From Littorina saxatilis (Eukaryota; Mollusca; Gastropoda; Littorinimorpha; Littorinidae): a DNA stretch of 64,000 bases. Positions 36,365-46,682 of the stretch are shown here, one piece after another; position 1 is the first letter of the stretch, and each line of letters begins with the position of its first letter. Location of the stretch: positions 20,057,825 to 20,121,824 of the forward strand of contig NC_090261.1 in assembly GCF_037325665.1 (NCBI RefSeq), written 5' to 3'. Made by a program: the position numbers and the translations under genes. The notes under the pieces were generated by a model that saw only the letters and a list, made by a program, of their open reading frames with translations, was not told the origin of the DNA and did no database searches.

Positions 36365-36610
36365 CTAGTGGGAATCCACATCCAGAGCACTCTCTAGGTC
36401 AATAGTTCGACATGGAGTTATACCCCTTTTACACACAATAACGGTTGACTCCTTCAGCATAATGTGGTACCTTGCAACAGCTTTCTTGGATTTAGGACAG
36501 TGCCCTTGTACAGTAGCCTCCCATTGATTGATTCCTTTTCTTATCCAACTGGGAGGGATAGCACACTCACGGCTTCGTACAATATTTCGTTTATTCTTCT
36601 TTTCATTTTC
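36365..36610 (-). other. Unidentified 70-odd-residue frame, coding-like composition
   Basis: The minus-strand frame ends at a stop at 36365. It includes RECAIPPSWIRKGINQWEAT, QGHCPKSKKAVARYHIMLK and VCKRGITPCRTIDLESALD. Composition and residue spread look like real protein, unlike the surrounding microsatellite frames. The upstream limit may be a Lys/Asn-rich artefact. I do not recognise the family. It could be an exon of an unknown gene or part of a mobile element protein. No partner exons were found nearby. Confidence 0.35.
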
Positions 36611-36876
36611 TTTCTTCTCGTGCATGACTTAATGTCCTTTGGTGTATTGATCACTTTGTCTTTTTATATTTAGTCAAGTTTTGATTTACATATACATTTT
36701 ATGGGCACTTGTATGTGTTTATTGTTTCTATTATTTTCTGAGGCAGAAAATTGAAGACAAAATCGGTCACCAAAATTCTGTTCTTTCTCTCTTCATTTCT
36801 ATCTTGCAATACGGTCCTCGTACTTTCTTTATTATCGTTCCATTTTCTCAGAAACCGCCGACGTCTTCAGCCAAGA

Positions 36877-38578
36877 ATGCCCAAAATGGTTGACACCGAT
36901 CTCACCGGAACCGACGTCATCTTTAACGCCAAAAGTGTTCGCAGTGACTCGGCGGACAGTGACGTAGAGTCGGTGACGTTGGCAGTGCAGATCATCCCGG
37001 TGGTGTTTCTGTTGGCGGGGATCGTGGGAAATATCGTCACCGTCGTGGCTCTCTTCAGTTGCAAGGTTGGTAGATAAATCCACGGGGAACAATTCACAAG
37101 GTCCCGCGCATTAACTCTCTCCTTCAACGGCCAACTATGTATAAACGTAAAGTTGACGGAATCAATCAAATTTTAAAGTCAAAATGAACTTTTTTCACCA
37201 TGTTAATGATTAATTATATAAGCATGTCAGCTTTTAGTTATTTCTTCTTCTTCTTGTCGATCACTCAGATGGAAACGCCGGTTCTCCGCGCAAATGTTGC
37301 TGTGCGCTGTAGGTCGTCCAGACTGCCATAGAGCTTCCCTTGCACCGTGGTCGCCTCTGCCCAGATCTGGCTCTTGAGGCCATCGTGTAGTGGGCAAGTC
37401 TGCAGCAGGTGTTCCGTTGTCATGCTGCCTGTTTAACAAGGGCACTGGTCTGACTGGCCAATTCTGAGCTTGGTGAAAAGGTGGTGGTTCATTCGGTTGT
37501 GGCCTGTCCGCAGCCTGAATATGAGGACCTGCTCAGACCTTGTGAGCAGGTGAAAAGCGTCGTTTTTGTTGTAGTGTGGGTGCTGCTGCAACCACTTTTT
37601 GTGTTGCTTGGCCTTGATGATGGTCTTGGCTTCTTTGAAGGTGGTTGCTCTGTCATTCTGGTCCTTCGTAGTGCCCTCCTTTGCCAGAGTATCTGCGGCT
37701 TCGTTGCCTAGTATGTTGCAGTGAGAGGGGACCCATTGCAGCACGACTGTGTGGGCTCTGCACAGGGAGGTCAAGGCGGATGACAGGTCATTATTTCAAA
37801 TGTTTGGATTCAGCTACTTTTTGATGCTCGCTCTTCAAAAACCCTCGCCTGCGGTGCGTTAAAGGCCCAATCTGCCTTAAATGGTTTACAGAACGATTTA
37901 AATCTTCTCATGAAAAATCAGTTCTAACCTTATGGTACACACTTGCAATAGTATTTTATAGCACCACATGACACAGTTCGTTTGAATGTCTATTTAGCTC
38001 GCGTAAACCACACACCAGTTTTCGTGGTTTATGTTACCCCTGAGCCATCGTGGACCCGTGTGATCCACTTTCCTTTTTTTCACAATTTACTAGTCGTCAG
38101 TTTGTTATTTCAATGCGACTCGCTGGTATCTGCAATAGCACGGCATTGTGTACCTCTGAATCTAATACAGTCGAGTACAATACAGCTGAATATATTCAGT
38201 GGCAATTCTGTACCTACCAGTAGTTTTCTTCCGTCTTTGCCCGGAAGATAACCATCGGGTTTCATGTCATGTGCGGCAGCGAGAACAGGAGAACGAAAGT
38301 CAGATCTGTCAAACCTGATATGAAGCCACATTTTGACATGCCGCGTGGTGACTGAACCTTTGTGTGAACCGGACAACATCCTACGGTTTCAGATGCCTCC
38401 GACTAAAAAAAAATCCTACAGGAAAACTCTCAGGCAAATCGTTGCGACTTTGACATCCGAGACAGGGCGATCAAGCTCTCCTTCGCACGACAGTAAAATA
38501 TTCTTTTATTCTATGAACTCCGTTTTGTCGACTTTCCCTTCATGGAACAAGTGTCAGTTAATTTAACCTCTTTTTGGA

Positions 38579-38655
<77 letters not shown>

Positions 38656-38775
38656 CATATTTTTGCTGTACTATTGCTACATGTTCGATTGCTACCAGCT
38701 TGTATTTATAATTACCTGCATAGTATGCATTTGATTTTATGAATAACCACAGATGTATGCTCTTCATGCCTCATC

Positions 38776-38810
<35 letters not shown>

Positions 38811-40614
38811 TATCATCATCATCATCATCGTCATCATCATCATCATCGTCATCTTTATTATCACGTGCTGAAGTTTTCCGACCTCCTTTTGTTGGTTAAC
38901 TTTTTAACTTTTAAATTTTTAATTTTTTAATTATATAATTGTGTGTCTATGCGTCCCAAGGACAGATTGTAAGAAAAGGCGTAGCCTTAAATCTTAATCC
39001 TTGTTAAATACAGTTCAATGAATTCAATTCAATTCAATTCAATTCTCTCTCTCTTAAGATCTGCACTTCTCACTGAGGTCTTAAAGAAGAGGAACTGCTA
39101 AGGTCAGGTAAGATAAGGTAATTAATTGCATATGGTCCTGTGATCTGTCCCTCATGAAAATTCGAGTTGGTCTTCCTTGGAAAAGCTGGCTGCCATACAG
39201 TACAGCGCCACCTCTATATCTAACCGCTTTTGTTGGTAAGTAGTTTAAAGGGGAGGCGATGGAAAATCATTCACATCGTTTATCGTCACTTTTTTTGCTA
39301 GGAGCTGAGTGCAGGATGTCGAACGTATCACACCAACCTGTGCATAGCGGATTTAGGAGCGTTGCTATTGTCCACGCTACGTCTGTGGCTCCTGGCCCTG
39401 ATTCCACTGGACCTCTACACCGTCCATCCTGCCCTCTGCAGGGTCATGCCCTGGTTGGAGGGCAGCGCTGTCATGACCCCGCCCTGGATTCTGGTTGCTA
39501 TGGTGATGCAGGTGAGTGATTAATGTCAAGGTCATGTACTGGTCAGCGGGCAGATTACTGTCAAGGTCTTTGCCTGCTAGGAGGGCAGCGCTGTCATGAC
39601 TGACCCCGTCCTGGATTCTGGTTGCTGTGGTAACTTGATGCAGGAGGGTGTGATTAATGTCAAGGTCATGCCCTGGTTGGAGGCCAGGTAGCGCTGTTAT
39701 GACCCCGTCCTGGATTCTAGTTGATAAGGTGATGCAACTGAGTGGGTGACATTAATGTCAAGGTGTTGCTATAGTTTTGTGTTTTATGTACTTATTGTTT
39801 TGTGCATTACTTACGAACTGAATGATATATTTGCTGTGTTCTTGCTTGTTTTTGTTTAGTTTTTTTGCTCCGTCAGTGGACAATCCTGATCATACCTAAC
39901 ATCTTATATATTCAGGTGCAAGAGGGTTTGAAGAAGAACCACGCGCCAGGAGCCAACATCACACGCTGGAAGGCTCTGGTGTACAGCGCAACGGTCGTGG
40001 CCGTTTCTCTGGTCTTCAACTCCCTCAGAATCTTCACGTTCACCTTGAAGGACCTTCAGCATCAAGGCAACGACAATGACGCCAGCAATAAGACCTCTGG
40101 AGCCTGGGAGAGTTCCCACTCTGACCTGCCTGAGCCTGCGGAGGGGTGCTCGTGTGTCCCAACTTCTGAAGACTTCTCCGTTTTCTTCTCAGACATCTGG
40201 CCTTGGCTGAGTCTCTTGGCTTCTTCGCTCTTTCCCTTGATAATACTCATCGTGGGCTTTGTCGTCATCATGCGACGCGTCTGCTTACGCTGCCGACGTA
40301 GCGATCACGTGACAACATCACCGGCAAATTTCACCACCATGACAGTATCGGTTCAGGTTCAGACTTGTTTCGTCTTGTTGACGACTTTTCTGTTCTGCGG
40401 TCTATCCTTGTCGGATGCTGGGTTGTTCTGGACAGACTACGGGGCGTTCTTTGTCTCGAATGGGCTAAATGGTAAAGAGAAAGAGTACAGCTTATCCTGT
40501 GTTTTTCGATTAATTTTCAACGGCCAGTTTGCCGTGCGGTGGTTCGTGACCTGCTGTTGTTGTCAGATGTGGGGTGTGGTGGCCCGAATGTGTCGTAAGA
40601 ACAACGCAAGCTGA
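36877..40614 (+). CDS. Divergent rhodopsin-class GPCR 2 (three coding exons)
   Basis: Coding exons 36877-37065, 39302-39511 and 39916-40614 join with phase-0 GT-AG introns to 365 residues (362 if the second ATG, 36886, is used). A possible acceptor (CGTCTTCAG) just before the ATG suggests a 5' UTR exon. TM1 is at about 34-60 with GN at 51-52. TM2 holds LCIADLG. TM3 starts at Cys109 and TM4 near 150. TM5 is WPWLSLLASSLFPLIILIVG. TM6 and TM7 end in a Cys-rich tail. Between TM3 and TM4 it aligns without gaps to receptor 1 over 22 residues (ITRWKA against CTRKKA), so they are one family. It is unusual in having QVQ where receptor 1 has ERA, no proline in TM6 and no NPxxY or NSxxNF motif in TM7 (NGQFAVRWF). 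It may couple atypically, be silent, or be decaying. The frame is intact. Confidence 0.8.
37243..37795 (-). pseudogene. LINE fragment: RNase H end of ORF2, in intron 1 of receptor 2
   Basis: On the minus strand the frame reads SSALTSLCRAHTVVLQWVPS, then HCNILGNEAADTLAKEG, the last RNase H catalytic block. FRLRTGHNRMNHHLFTKLRI and SDQCPC follow. One in-frame TAA precedes TEHLLQTCPLHDGLKSQIWA and TATFARRTGVSI, ending at a natural stop near 37266. The 3' end is GACAAGAAGAAGAAG. RNase H plus the Cys-His C-terminus points to an I/Nimb/R1-group non-LTR element. It is 5'-truncated and carries at least one stop. Confidence 0.82.
37859..38160. mobile_element. TTAA-type element, partial copy 3
   Basis: It begins at a TTAA (GCGTTAAAGGCCCAATCTGC) and shares the core of the 28242 copy: GAGCCATCGTGGACCCGTGT, TTTTTCACAATTTACTAGTC and AATGCGACTCGCTG through CAATAGCACG. 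The right terminus is missing. It lies in intron 1 of receptor 2. Confidence 0.65.
38581..38652. repeat. CT microsatellite
   Basis: Pure CT run inside intron 1 of receptor 2. Confidence 0.97.
38776..38860. repeat. ATC microsatellite
   Basis: A (CAT/ATC)n run precedes the retroposon tail at 38935, mirroring the order ATT/ATC run then tail seen at 33344-33716. Confidence 0.95.
38935..39044 (+). repeat. Retroposon 3' tail 3 with AATTC repeat end
   Basis: CCCAAGGACAGATTGTAAG, AAAAGGCGTAGCCTTAAATC, ATCCTTGTTAAATACAGTTC and a (AATTC)n tail. Third copy of the tail family found at 32925 and 33620. Confidence 0.75.
39533..39765 (+). repeat. Two decayed copies of the exon 2 end of receptor 2 in its intron 2
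   Basis: The segment encoding the TM3 region plus donor site (GGAGGGCAGCGCTGTCATGA, CCTGGATTCTGGTTGCT, TGATGCAGG, TTAATGTCAAGG) is repeated twice after the true donor. The GCGCTG landmark lies at 39465 (exon), 39587 and 39691. The copies carry frame-breaking indels (for example GACTGACCCC) and are not usable exons. Confidence 0.88.
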
Positions 40615-41096
40615 TTCGGTTGTTGTTTGATATATTGTGTGTGTCCTTCTTCAAAGAGTCGACGGTACGGCAGGACTGAGTGTCTGATCTCCAATCAGTA
40701 AAATGTAGTGTATAGGACTGTACTTTATCCTACATACGTGAGAGAGACACCCGTGAGATAATAATCGTTCAAATCACATGGTGTGTATATCATGTAAATG
40801 AGGTCATGTCAAGCAAGTCTGGCAGGGACCTGTTTTCCCACTGCGTATGATGCCAAAGTCACCGAGACAAACGTCATTATAGAAACACAAATTGCGCTCG
40901 CTAATTACCCTCGATGAATCTTTAGAACTAACACGTCACGCCACACTTTCAGAGTGACGTTTCTTTGCTTTGACGTAATAGGTTGCACGAGGCTTTAGAA
41001 GAGATCGAGGTTCCAAAACAAGCGTCTTCAATTTAGCTGCCTCGAATGCAGGACATTCTCAGTAAAATACACGTAAGTACAGTATGTAGGATAAAC

Positions 41097-41244
41097 AGAA
41101 TACTACATGGCTTGCTGTGTCGTACCCGAGATTTACACTCGTTGCTTTTTCAAATAGTGAACAGCTCGCTTTCGCTCGCAGTTCAATATTTAAAAAAACA
41201 ACTCGTGTAAATCTGGTACAACACAGCAAGCCATGTAGTATTCT
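41097..41244. mobile_element. 148-bp MITE-like inverted repeat
   Basis: AGAATACTACATGGCTTGCT at the left is matched by AGCAAGCCATGTAGTATTCT at the right. The arms of about 60 bp pair with few mismatches (ATTTACAC region) around a short GC-containing centre (GCTCGCTTTCGCTCGC). No coding capacity. The whole transcript would fold into one hairpin. Confidence 0.88.
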
Positions 41245-41281
41245 CTATTGCCCATACGAAGGATGGGGGAGGAGAGAAAGA

Positions 41282-41283
41282 GT

Positions 41284-41355
<72 letters not shown>
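41282..41355. repeat. GT microsatellite
   Basis: Pure GT run 38 bp after the MITE. The 41356-42258 stretch shows nothing I can support as a gene. Confidence 0.95.
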
Positions 41356-41356
<1 letters not shown>

Positions 41357-42258
41357 ATCATGGATTTGTTTGTCAGTGCGTGCGTAAATGACTCGAGATA
41401 ACAAAACTGACGTGTGTATTGGATTTTTTCCCCTGCTATTCACAATATTTAACTGCAGCTGGACTATAGGATATGTCTCGACTTGCCACATTGTTGTTTT
41501 TGAAGGTGTGATACCAATACATGTAGGCCAACATAGAGCAAAGAGATAAAACTCAATCAGTCATACTGATCGATGGTGCTAACATTTTACTAACTTCGTC
41601 CTAATTTTCCATACTTGTATTACATCAACTTACAATTTTATCGTACCATTTCATCCTGCTGTGTTTCATATCATATTCTTTGTTTCATCTTCATATATAC
41701 GTATCAGCTCATTTACACACAAAAAACATGAACTGTATTTTGTAAGGTATGTTTTCTATCTCAAGTTCTGGCCGCTTTCCATAGCATCTTGAATTTTGTG
41801 TGAAAGAGGTAGTCTGTCTCTGTTGATGTAGTTGTCGCATCCTTTTTGGTGTGCTTTTATAGACTAGATCTAGTCATTGAAGTAGCGGCCGGATTTGTCT
41901 TCCTTTCCTGGGTTGGGCCGGAACAATGATGAACCCCACTCGCTCCTTTTTGCAATTATTGCGAAAGTGTTTGTATTGGTCACTCAGTGATGATGATGTG
42001 GTCAAAGCCCATTACGATTCCTAGATGATAGGCGGAGTGTCCGCCGTTACGGTGATTTTTATTCTGAGTAATATGATTCATGAAACACTGAGACTATGAT
42101 ATATCTCAAGTATGATCTTGTTTGACGGCAGAAAAATTGCATGCGTTTTTGTAGCCTAATTCTGAGAATGAGATATTGCAGAATAAAGATCATTGAACAT
42201 CATCTTGTCACAGTGTCGTGCTAAGGATATGATTATGATTGCCAATGATACTTCCGTC

Positions 42259-42277
42259 GGCACACACACACACCGTG

Positions 42278-42333
<56 letters not shown>

Positions 42334-42404
42334 GCATGATACACACACCGGCACACACACACACCGGCACACACACACACACAGACACACACACACACAC
42401 ACAG
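42259..42404. repeat. CA microsatellite with CCGG/CTGG interruptions
   Basis: CA runs are interrupted by CACCGTGG, CTGGCATGATAC and CACCGGCA. Frames through it are Thr/His or Cys/Val artefacts. Confidence 0.93.
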
Positions 42405-42548
42405 TAGGAAAATATTGCAAGAAGTCCAAGTCTCGGTCCACGTTTTTGGCTGACTACAGCTCAAGGGGAGCTACTCTAAGTCTAAGTTCAAGGGAGATAC
42501 ACTTGCTTCATCAAAATGGTAAGTTGTTTAGAAAGGACCACAGGCGGA

Positions 42549-42625
42549 AGGTATCGTTCACTGGACCACTACTTACATAGAAAGACTACTATAGTATGTA
42601 AGTAGTGGTCCAGTGAACGATACCT
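42549..42625. repeat. Perfect inverted repeat, 31-bp arms, 15-bp loop
   Basis: The left arm starts AGGTATCGTTCACTGGACCA and the right arm ends TGGTCCAGTGAACGATACCT. I read every arm base as complementary. The loop is GAAAGACTACTATAG. No target duplication or coding content is visible. Confidence 0.92.
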
Positions 42626-42732
42626 GGACACAATAATAACACTATATGTCAAGATGTGTCGTTGCCGTGCATGGGTCTTTAAACGCATGGTGTTATTTGA
42701 GGATGGTGGAACTGGAAGTCTCTGTTCATAAA

Positions 42733-44450
42733 TGAGGCTGTGCCAAAAGGTGCTCTGGGAGACCCCTGTCAAATTTGCACATTGATATTTTGTTTTGTAA
42801 TCATACATTTTTCCTGATTTAGCCTCACTTAGCTTAAAAGTATATCAAAGATACAACATGCACAACATTAAGGTGCATGTTGGCCTTTGAAAGGGTTAAA
42901 ATACAAAATAATTACAAGATCCAGGTCCGAATGTTGATCCGGAAGTGGGGACATTTTAGGGGACCCACAAACAACGATTTTTTGTTTTTTATCTTTCAAG
43001 TTGAGAGTCATTTTTTTGTAGATGGGTGAAAGAGGAGAGATTCAGCTTTTTAATCAATGTAAAAAGCAGAACAAAATTCTTCCCGAAATGTGTGAAAAAC
43101 GGTTTTTTTAAAAGCTGTTACGATCGTAACCTATCATGTCAGATGTCACACCAGCAGAAAAGGTTGACGGCAGTGATTTGCTCCAGAAATCTCTCTAGAA
43201 GAACACAGAAACAAGTGCTGCAATCTTAGTTTGACGTTTAGCAACGGTGAAAACAGCACTGATTGTTGTATATATTTTATATCAGGCATGTTTTTTACGG
43301 AGTAACTTCGTCATGTCAGAGTGTTTCGATCGAACATTTAATAATTCTGGCCGCGATTTTACTTCTACCGGATGTTTGTCGCATCGCAGTAAAAAGACAT
43401 TCCTTCCCACAATGCCTTTCGCGCACTTTTCCCTCCAAGATGGCGTCGATAACACGCAGCGGTAAGTATCAGTTCCATGTCAGCTTTTTCTTGTAAGTTG
43501 CGGTCAACAGAAAGTTCAACCCGAAAAAAAAAAAAATACTGAGTGAAAGTTCGAAACCTAAAATAACCTTTGGAACCGTGTTAAACAGTTTACACGGCTA
43601 TCATATGCAGGAAACAAACTCAAAAATAACAAAGACTGCCTCAAAAGTGTTAAGTCAGGCTTCGATCGAAACTCCTGACACAGATATCAAACTGTCAACC
43701 GAAACTTTGACACGGCTTCGCTCGTGTCATGTGGGAACGTTTGGCTCTGGTCTTCATCAGTCAGCACGATATGAGCTAAAAACGGATCAAAATGTCCCTT
43801 TCTTTCCACAAACGGGCTAAGTTTGCGATTCCCACCATTACTCTGGCAAAACTGCTAAATTTACATTTACTGTCGGATGCAACACATGACATCATCATTT
43901 GCAGAAAAAATTTGTGTCCATTCTAAAAATGTTACCTCCGACAGATGAATGGTATGGCTGGCAATCTTTTCTCCAGGCATGATCAATGTTATTGTTTCTG
44001 ACAGCAATGAAAGGACTTCACCAAATGAATAAACTTGGTTTTTGATCAAAACTGTGCTTTGCTGTTCTTGAATTCAAACTGCTAGTAATTGCTATCTGTC
44101 GGATGCAACACATGACATCATCATTGTGTTCAGTTTCTATCAGCAATCAGTACATTTTACACCTGCTACATGGTTATATAAATGATACAAGTAAAAATTT
44201 GCTCAAATGATATAGGTTTACAACTAATTTTACTTGTCTTTCATGTCCATTGTTACATCCGACAGATTCCCAAAAATTACGATTACACATCATTTTCTCA
44301 AAGTCGCTTTACTGAGTTATCTTTTTAAGACTGGAATTGTATGTCCAAATGACTATTCTTTCACATTGTGTAAGTGTTGAAATGATACTGTTACTTTTAT
44401 TTTCTTATAAAATGTCCCCCTCTGACAGAGCACCTTTTGGCACAGCCTCA
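42733..44450. mobile_element. Inverted-repeat element, 1.7 kb, with internal repeated motif
   Basis: The ends are TGAGGCTGTGCCAAAAGGTG and, inverted, CACCTTTTGGCACAGCCTCA, matching over 25 bp. AAAT flanks both sides if the repeat starts at GAGGCTG. Inside, a CTGTCGGATGCAACACATGA motif occurs at about 43869 and 44096, and its inverse CC(A/T)CCGACAGA at about 43937 and 44257, resembling subterminal transposase-binding repeats. No transposase is seen. A promoter-like patch with AAGATGGCG lies near 43437. The superfamily is not assignable. Confidence 0.7.
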
Positions 44451-45160
44451 AATGTACGTTCATTGTTTACACTGGTGAAGAAGTCGGTGACAGTGTTCAC
44501 TCAGTTCAGCGTCTTCAGTTCTTACCTTTTTACATTCGTCTAGATAACACTAAAGGATAACATTTTCGCCACGCGTACACCTCGCTCCTTAGTCCTCACA
44601 CGTAAGTTGTAACTCGCTGATTATTCAGATCATGTTATCCGGGGTGAGGAAGCACTGTTTAAAATAAGAGTCATTTGAGGGACAGATTACACGGTGTCCT
44701 TTATCATGATGTACCTGTAATGCTATGGGGGGGGGGGGGGGGTGGGCATGCATTGGAGGTATATATCCTATTACTAGTGGAGCTGTGTACCAGTACGAAT
44801 TCCCATACCGATTGTATTTAATTGCGTAAGTACCGGTATTTTGTACTGAAATTTTTGGTATGATCGACTGAGAGTCTTGCTGGGTATAGTTTTCATTCAA
44901 TCAATGCAATATATGAAGCCGCGAATATAATAGCACCAGACAGCAAATTGATGCTCTCTGGCCTGTCAAAATGTCCCCAGCAGTGGTGATAACATGCTCA
45001 GATGGTACACTTGTTGCCATTATTGTGTTTGAATGTTTCCGTTGATTGCTATTGAAATGCATAACAGCTAGGTACCGCTATGGAAAACACAAACCGGTAG
45101 TTTGTCCTAAAACGTACTATGCAGTTTAACTGGTAAACCGGTTTTTTGGTATATATCTAT
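44451..45160. other. Gene-free stretch with a poly-G run
   Basis: Nothing coding recognised. A run of about 18 G lies near 44727-44742. Confidence 0.5.
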
Positions 45161-45161
45161 A

Positions 45162-45656
45162 TATATATACGATTAGTGTCTGTCTGTCTGTCTGTTCGCG
45201 ATGCACGGCCAAAGTTCTCGGTGGATCTTTTTCAAATTTGGACACCGTATTCAGCTACACCCCGGACACAACCTCATCAATGAGATATTTCAACACGTGC
45301 TCTCAGTGCGCAGCGCTGTGCGCGCTTAACCGATTTTGTTTTTGTTTTTGTCGGGATCCACTACCAGTAACTCTTCCTTATCTTCTCCAGTGTTTTCAGC
45401 CGCGATTATCTCCCTTCCTCCGTGTGGCGTCAATCCATATTCCCGTTACTACGTACGTTACTATTTTTAGAAGGTCACTGCACGTTACTATTTTTAGAAG
45501 GTCTCCAGTGTTTTGCGCATTTATCTCCTTTCCTTCGTGCGCCGGCAAAGCCGGCGTACACCCGGCAAAGCCGGGTCCCAGGCGCAGCCTGGTACTTCGG
45601 CTCTACTTCTTCCCGGCGAAGCCGGTACTCGGCGAAGCGGGTAATCATCTAGTCTA
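45162..45656 (+). mobile_element. Family-B element, copy 3
   Basis: ATATACGATTAGTGTCTGTC starts the copy. A short TGTC run and the GATGCACGGCCAAAG module follow. The 3' third holds GCCGGCAAAGCCGGC, CCCGGCAAAGCCGGG, CCAGGCGCAGCCTGG and CCGGCGAAGCCGG hairpins, ending GGTAATCATCTAGT. The next copy starts at once in the TATATA joint. Confidence 0.85.
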
Positions 45657-46136
45657 TATATATATACGACTAGTGTCTGTCTGTCTGTTCGCGATGCACG
45701 GCCAAAGTTCTCGGTGGATCTTTTTCAAATTTGGACATCGTATTCAGCTACACCCCGGACACAATCTCATCGATGAGATATTTCAACACGTGCTCGCAGC
45801 GCTGTGCGCGCTGAACCGATTTTTTTTTTTGTCGGGATCCACTACCAGTAACTCTTCCTTATCTTCTCCAGTGTTTTCAGCCGCGATTATCTCCCTTCCT
45901 CCGTGTGGCGTCAATCCATATTCCCGTTACTACGTTACTATTTTTAGAAGGTCACTGCACGTTATTATTTTTAGAAGGTCTCCAGTGTTTTGCGCGTTTA
46001 TCTCCTTTCCTTTGTGCGCCGACAAAGCCGGCGTACACCCGGCTAAGCCGGGTCCCAGGCGCAGCCTGGTATTCGGCTCTACTTCTTCCCAGCGAAGCCG
46101 GTACCCGGCAAAGCGAGTAATCATCTAGTATATAGA
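45657..46136 (+). mobile_element. Family-B element, copy 4 (tandem with copy 3)
   Basis: Same orientation and nearly the same sequence as copy 3, with its own stem variants (CCCGGCTAAGCCGGG, CCAGGCGCAGCCTGG). It ends TAATCATCTAGTATATAGAT. Confidence 0.85.
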
Positions 46137-46138
46137 TA

Positions 46139-46639
46139 TATATACTAGATGAATACCCGCTTCGCCGGGAAAAAGTCGAGCCGAATACCCGGCTGCGCCG
46201 GAGACCCGGCTTTGCCGGGTGTACGCCGGCTTTGTCGGCGCACCGCAAGAAGGAAGGGAGATAAACGCACAAAACACTGGAGAAGATAAGGAAGAGTAAT
46301 ACCCGGCTTCGCCGGGACAGTGACCTTCTAAAAATAGTATAACGGGAATATGGATTGAGCGTTGTCGACAGTGACCTTCTAAAAATAGAAACGGGAATAT
46401 GGATTGACGCCACATGAAGGAAGGGAGATAAACGCAAAACACTGGAGAAAATAAGGAAGAGTTAGTGGGAATGGATCTGGGAAGATGAACAGAAAAACCA
46501 AAATCGGTTCAGCGCTGCGCGCTGAGAGCACGTGTTGAAATATCTCATCGACCAGGTTGTGTCCTGGGTGTACCTGAATATGGCCACCAAATTTGAAACA
46601 AATCCATCGAGAACCTTGGGCGTGCATCGCGAACACACA

Positions 46640-46682
<43 letters not shown>

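Noticed and set aside
36751-36876. N-terminal extension of receptor 2 giving a hydrophobic leader
   Set aside because: The frame would have to start at TTG, and the stretch looks like an intron's pyrimidine-rich end with acceptor-like CAGs. The ATG at 36877 is a better start.
39865-39915. Longer exon 3 of receptor 2 beginning at an upstream CAG
   Set aside because: It would insert a hydrophobic stretch between TM3 and TM4. Using the acceptor at 39914-39915 gives a gapless alignment with receptor 1.
45238-46128. 296-residue open frame
   Set aside because: It runs across two tandem copies of the non-coding family-B element. The text is the same repeat translated twice.
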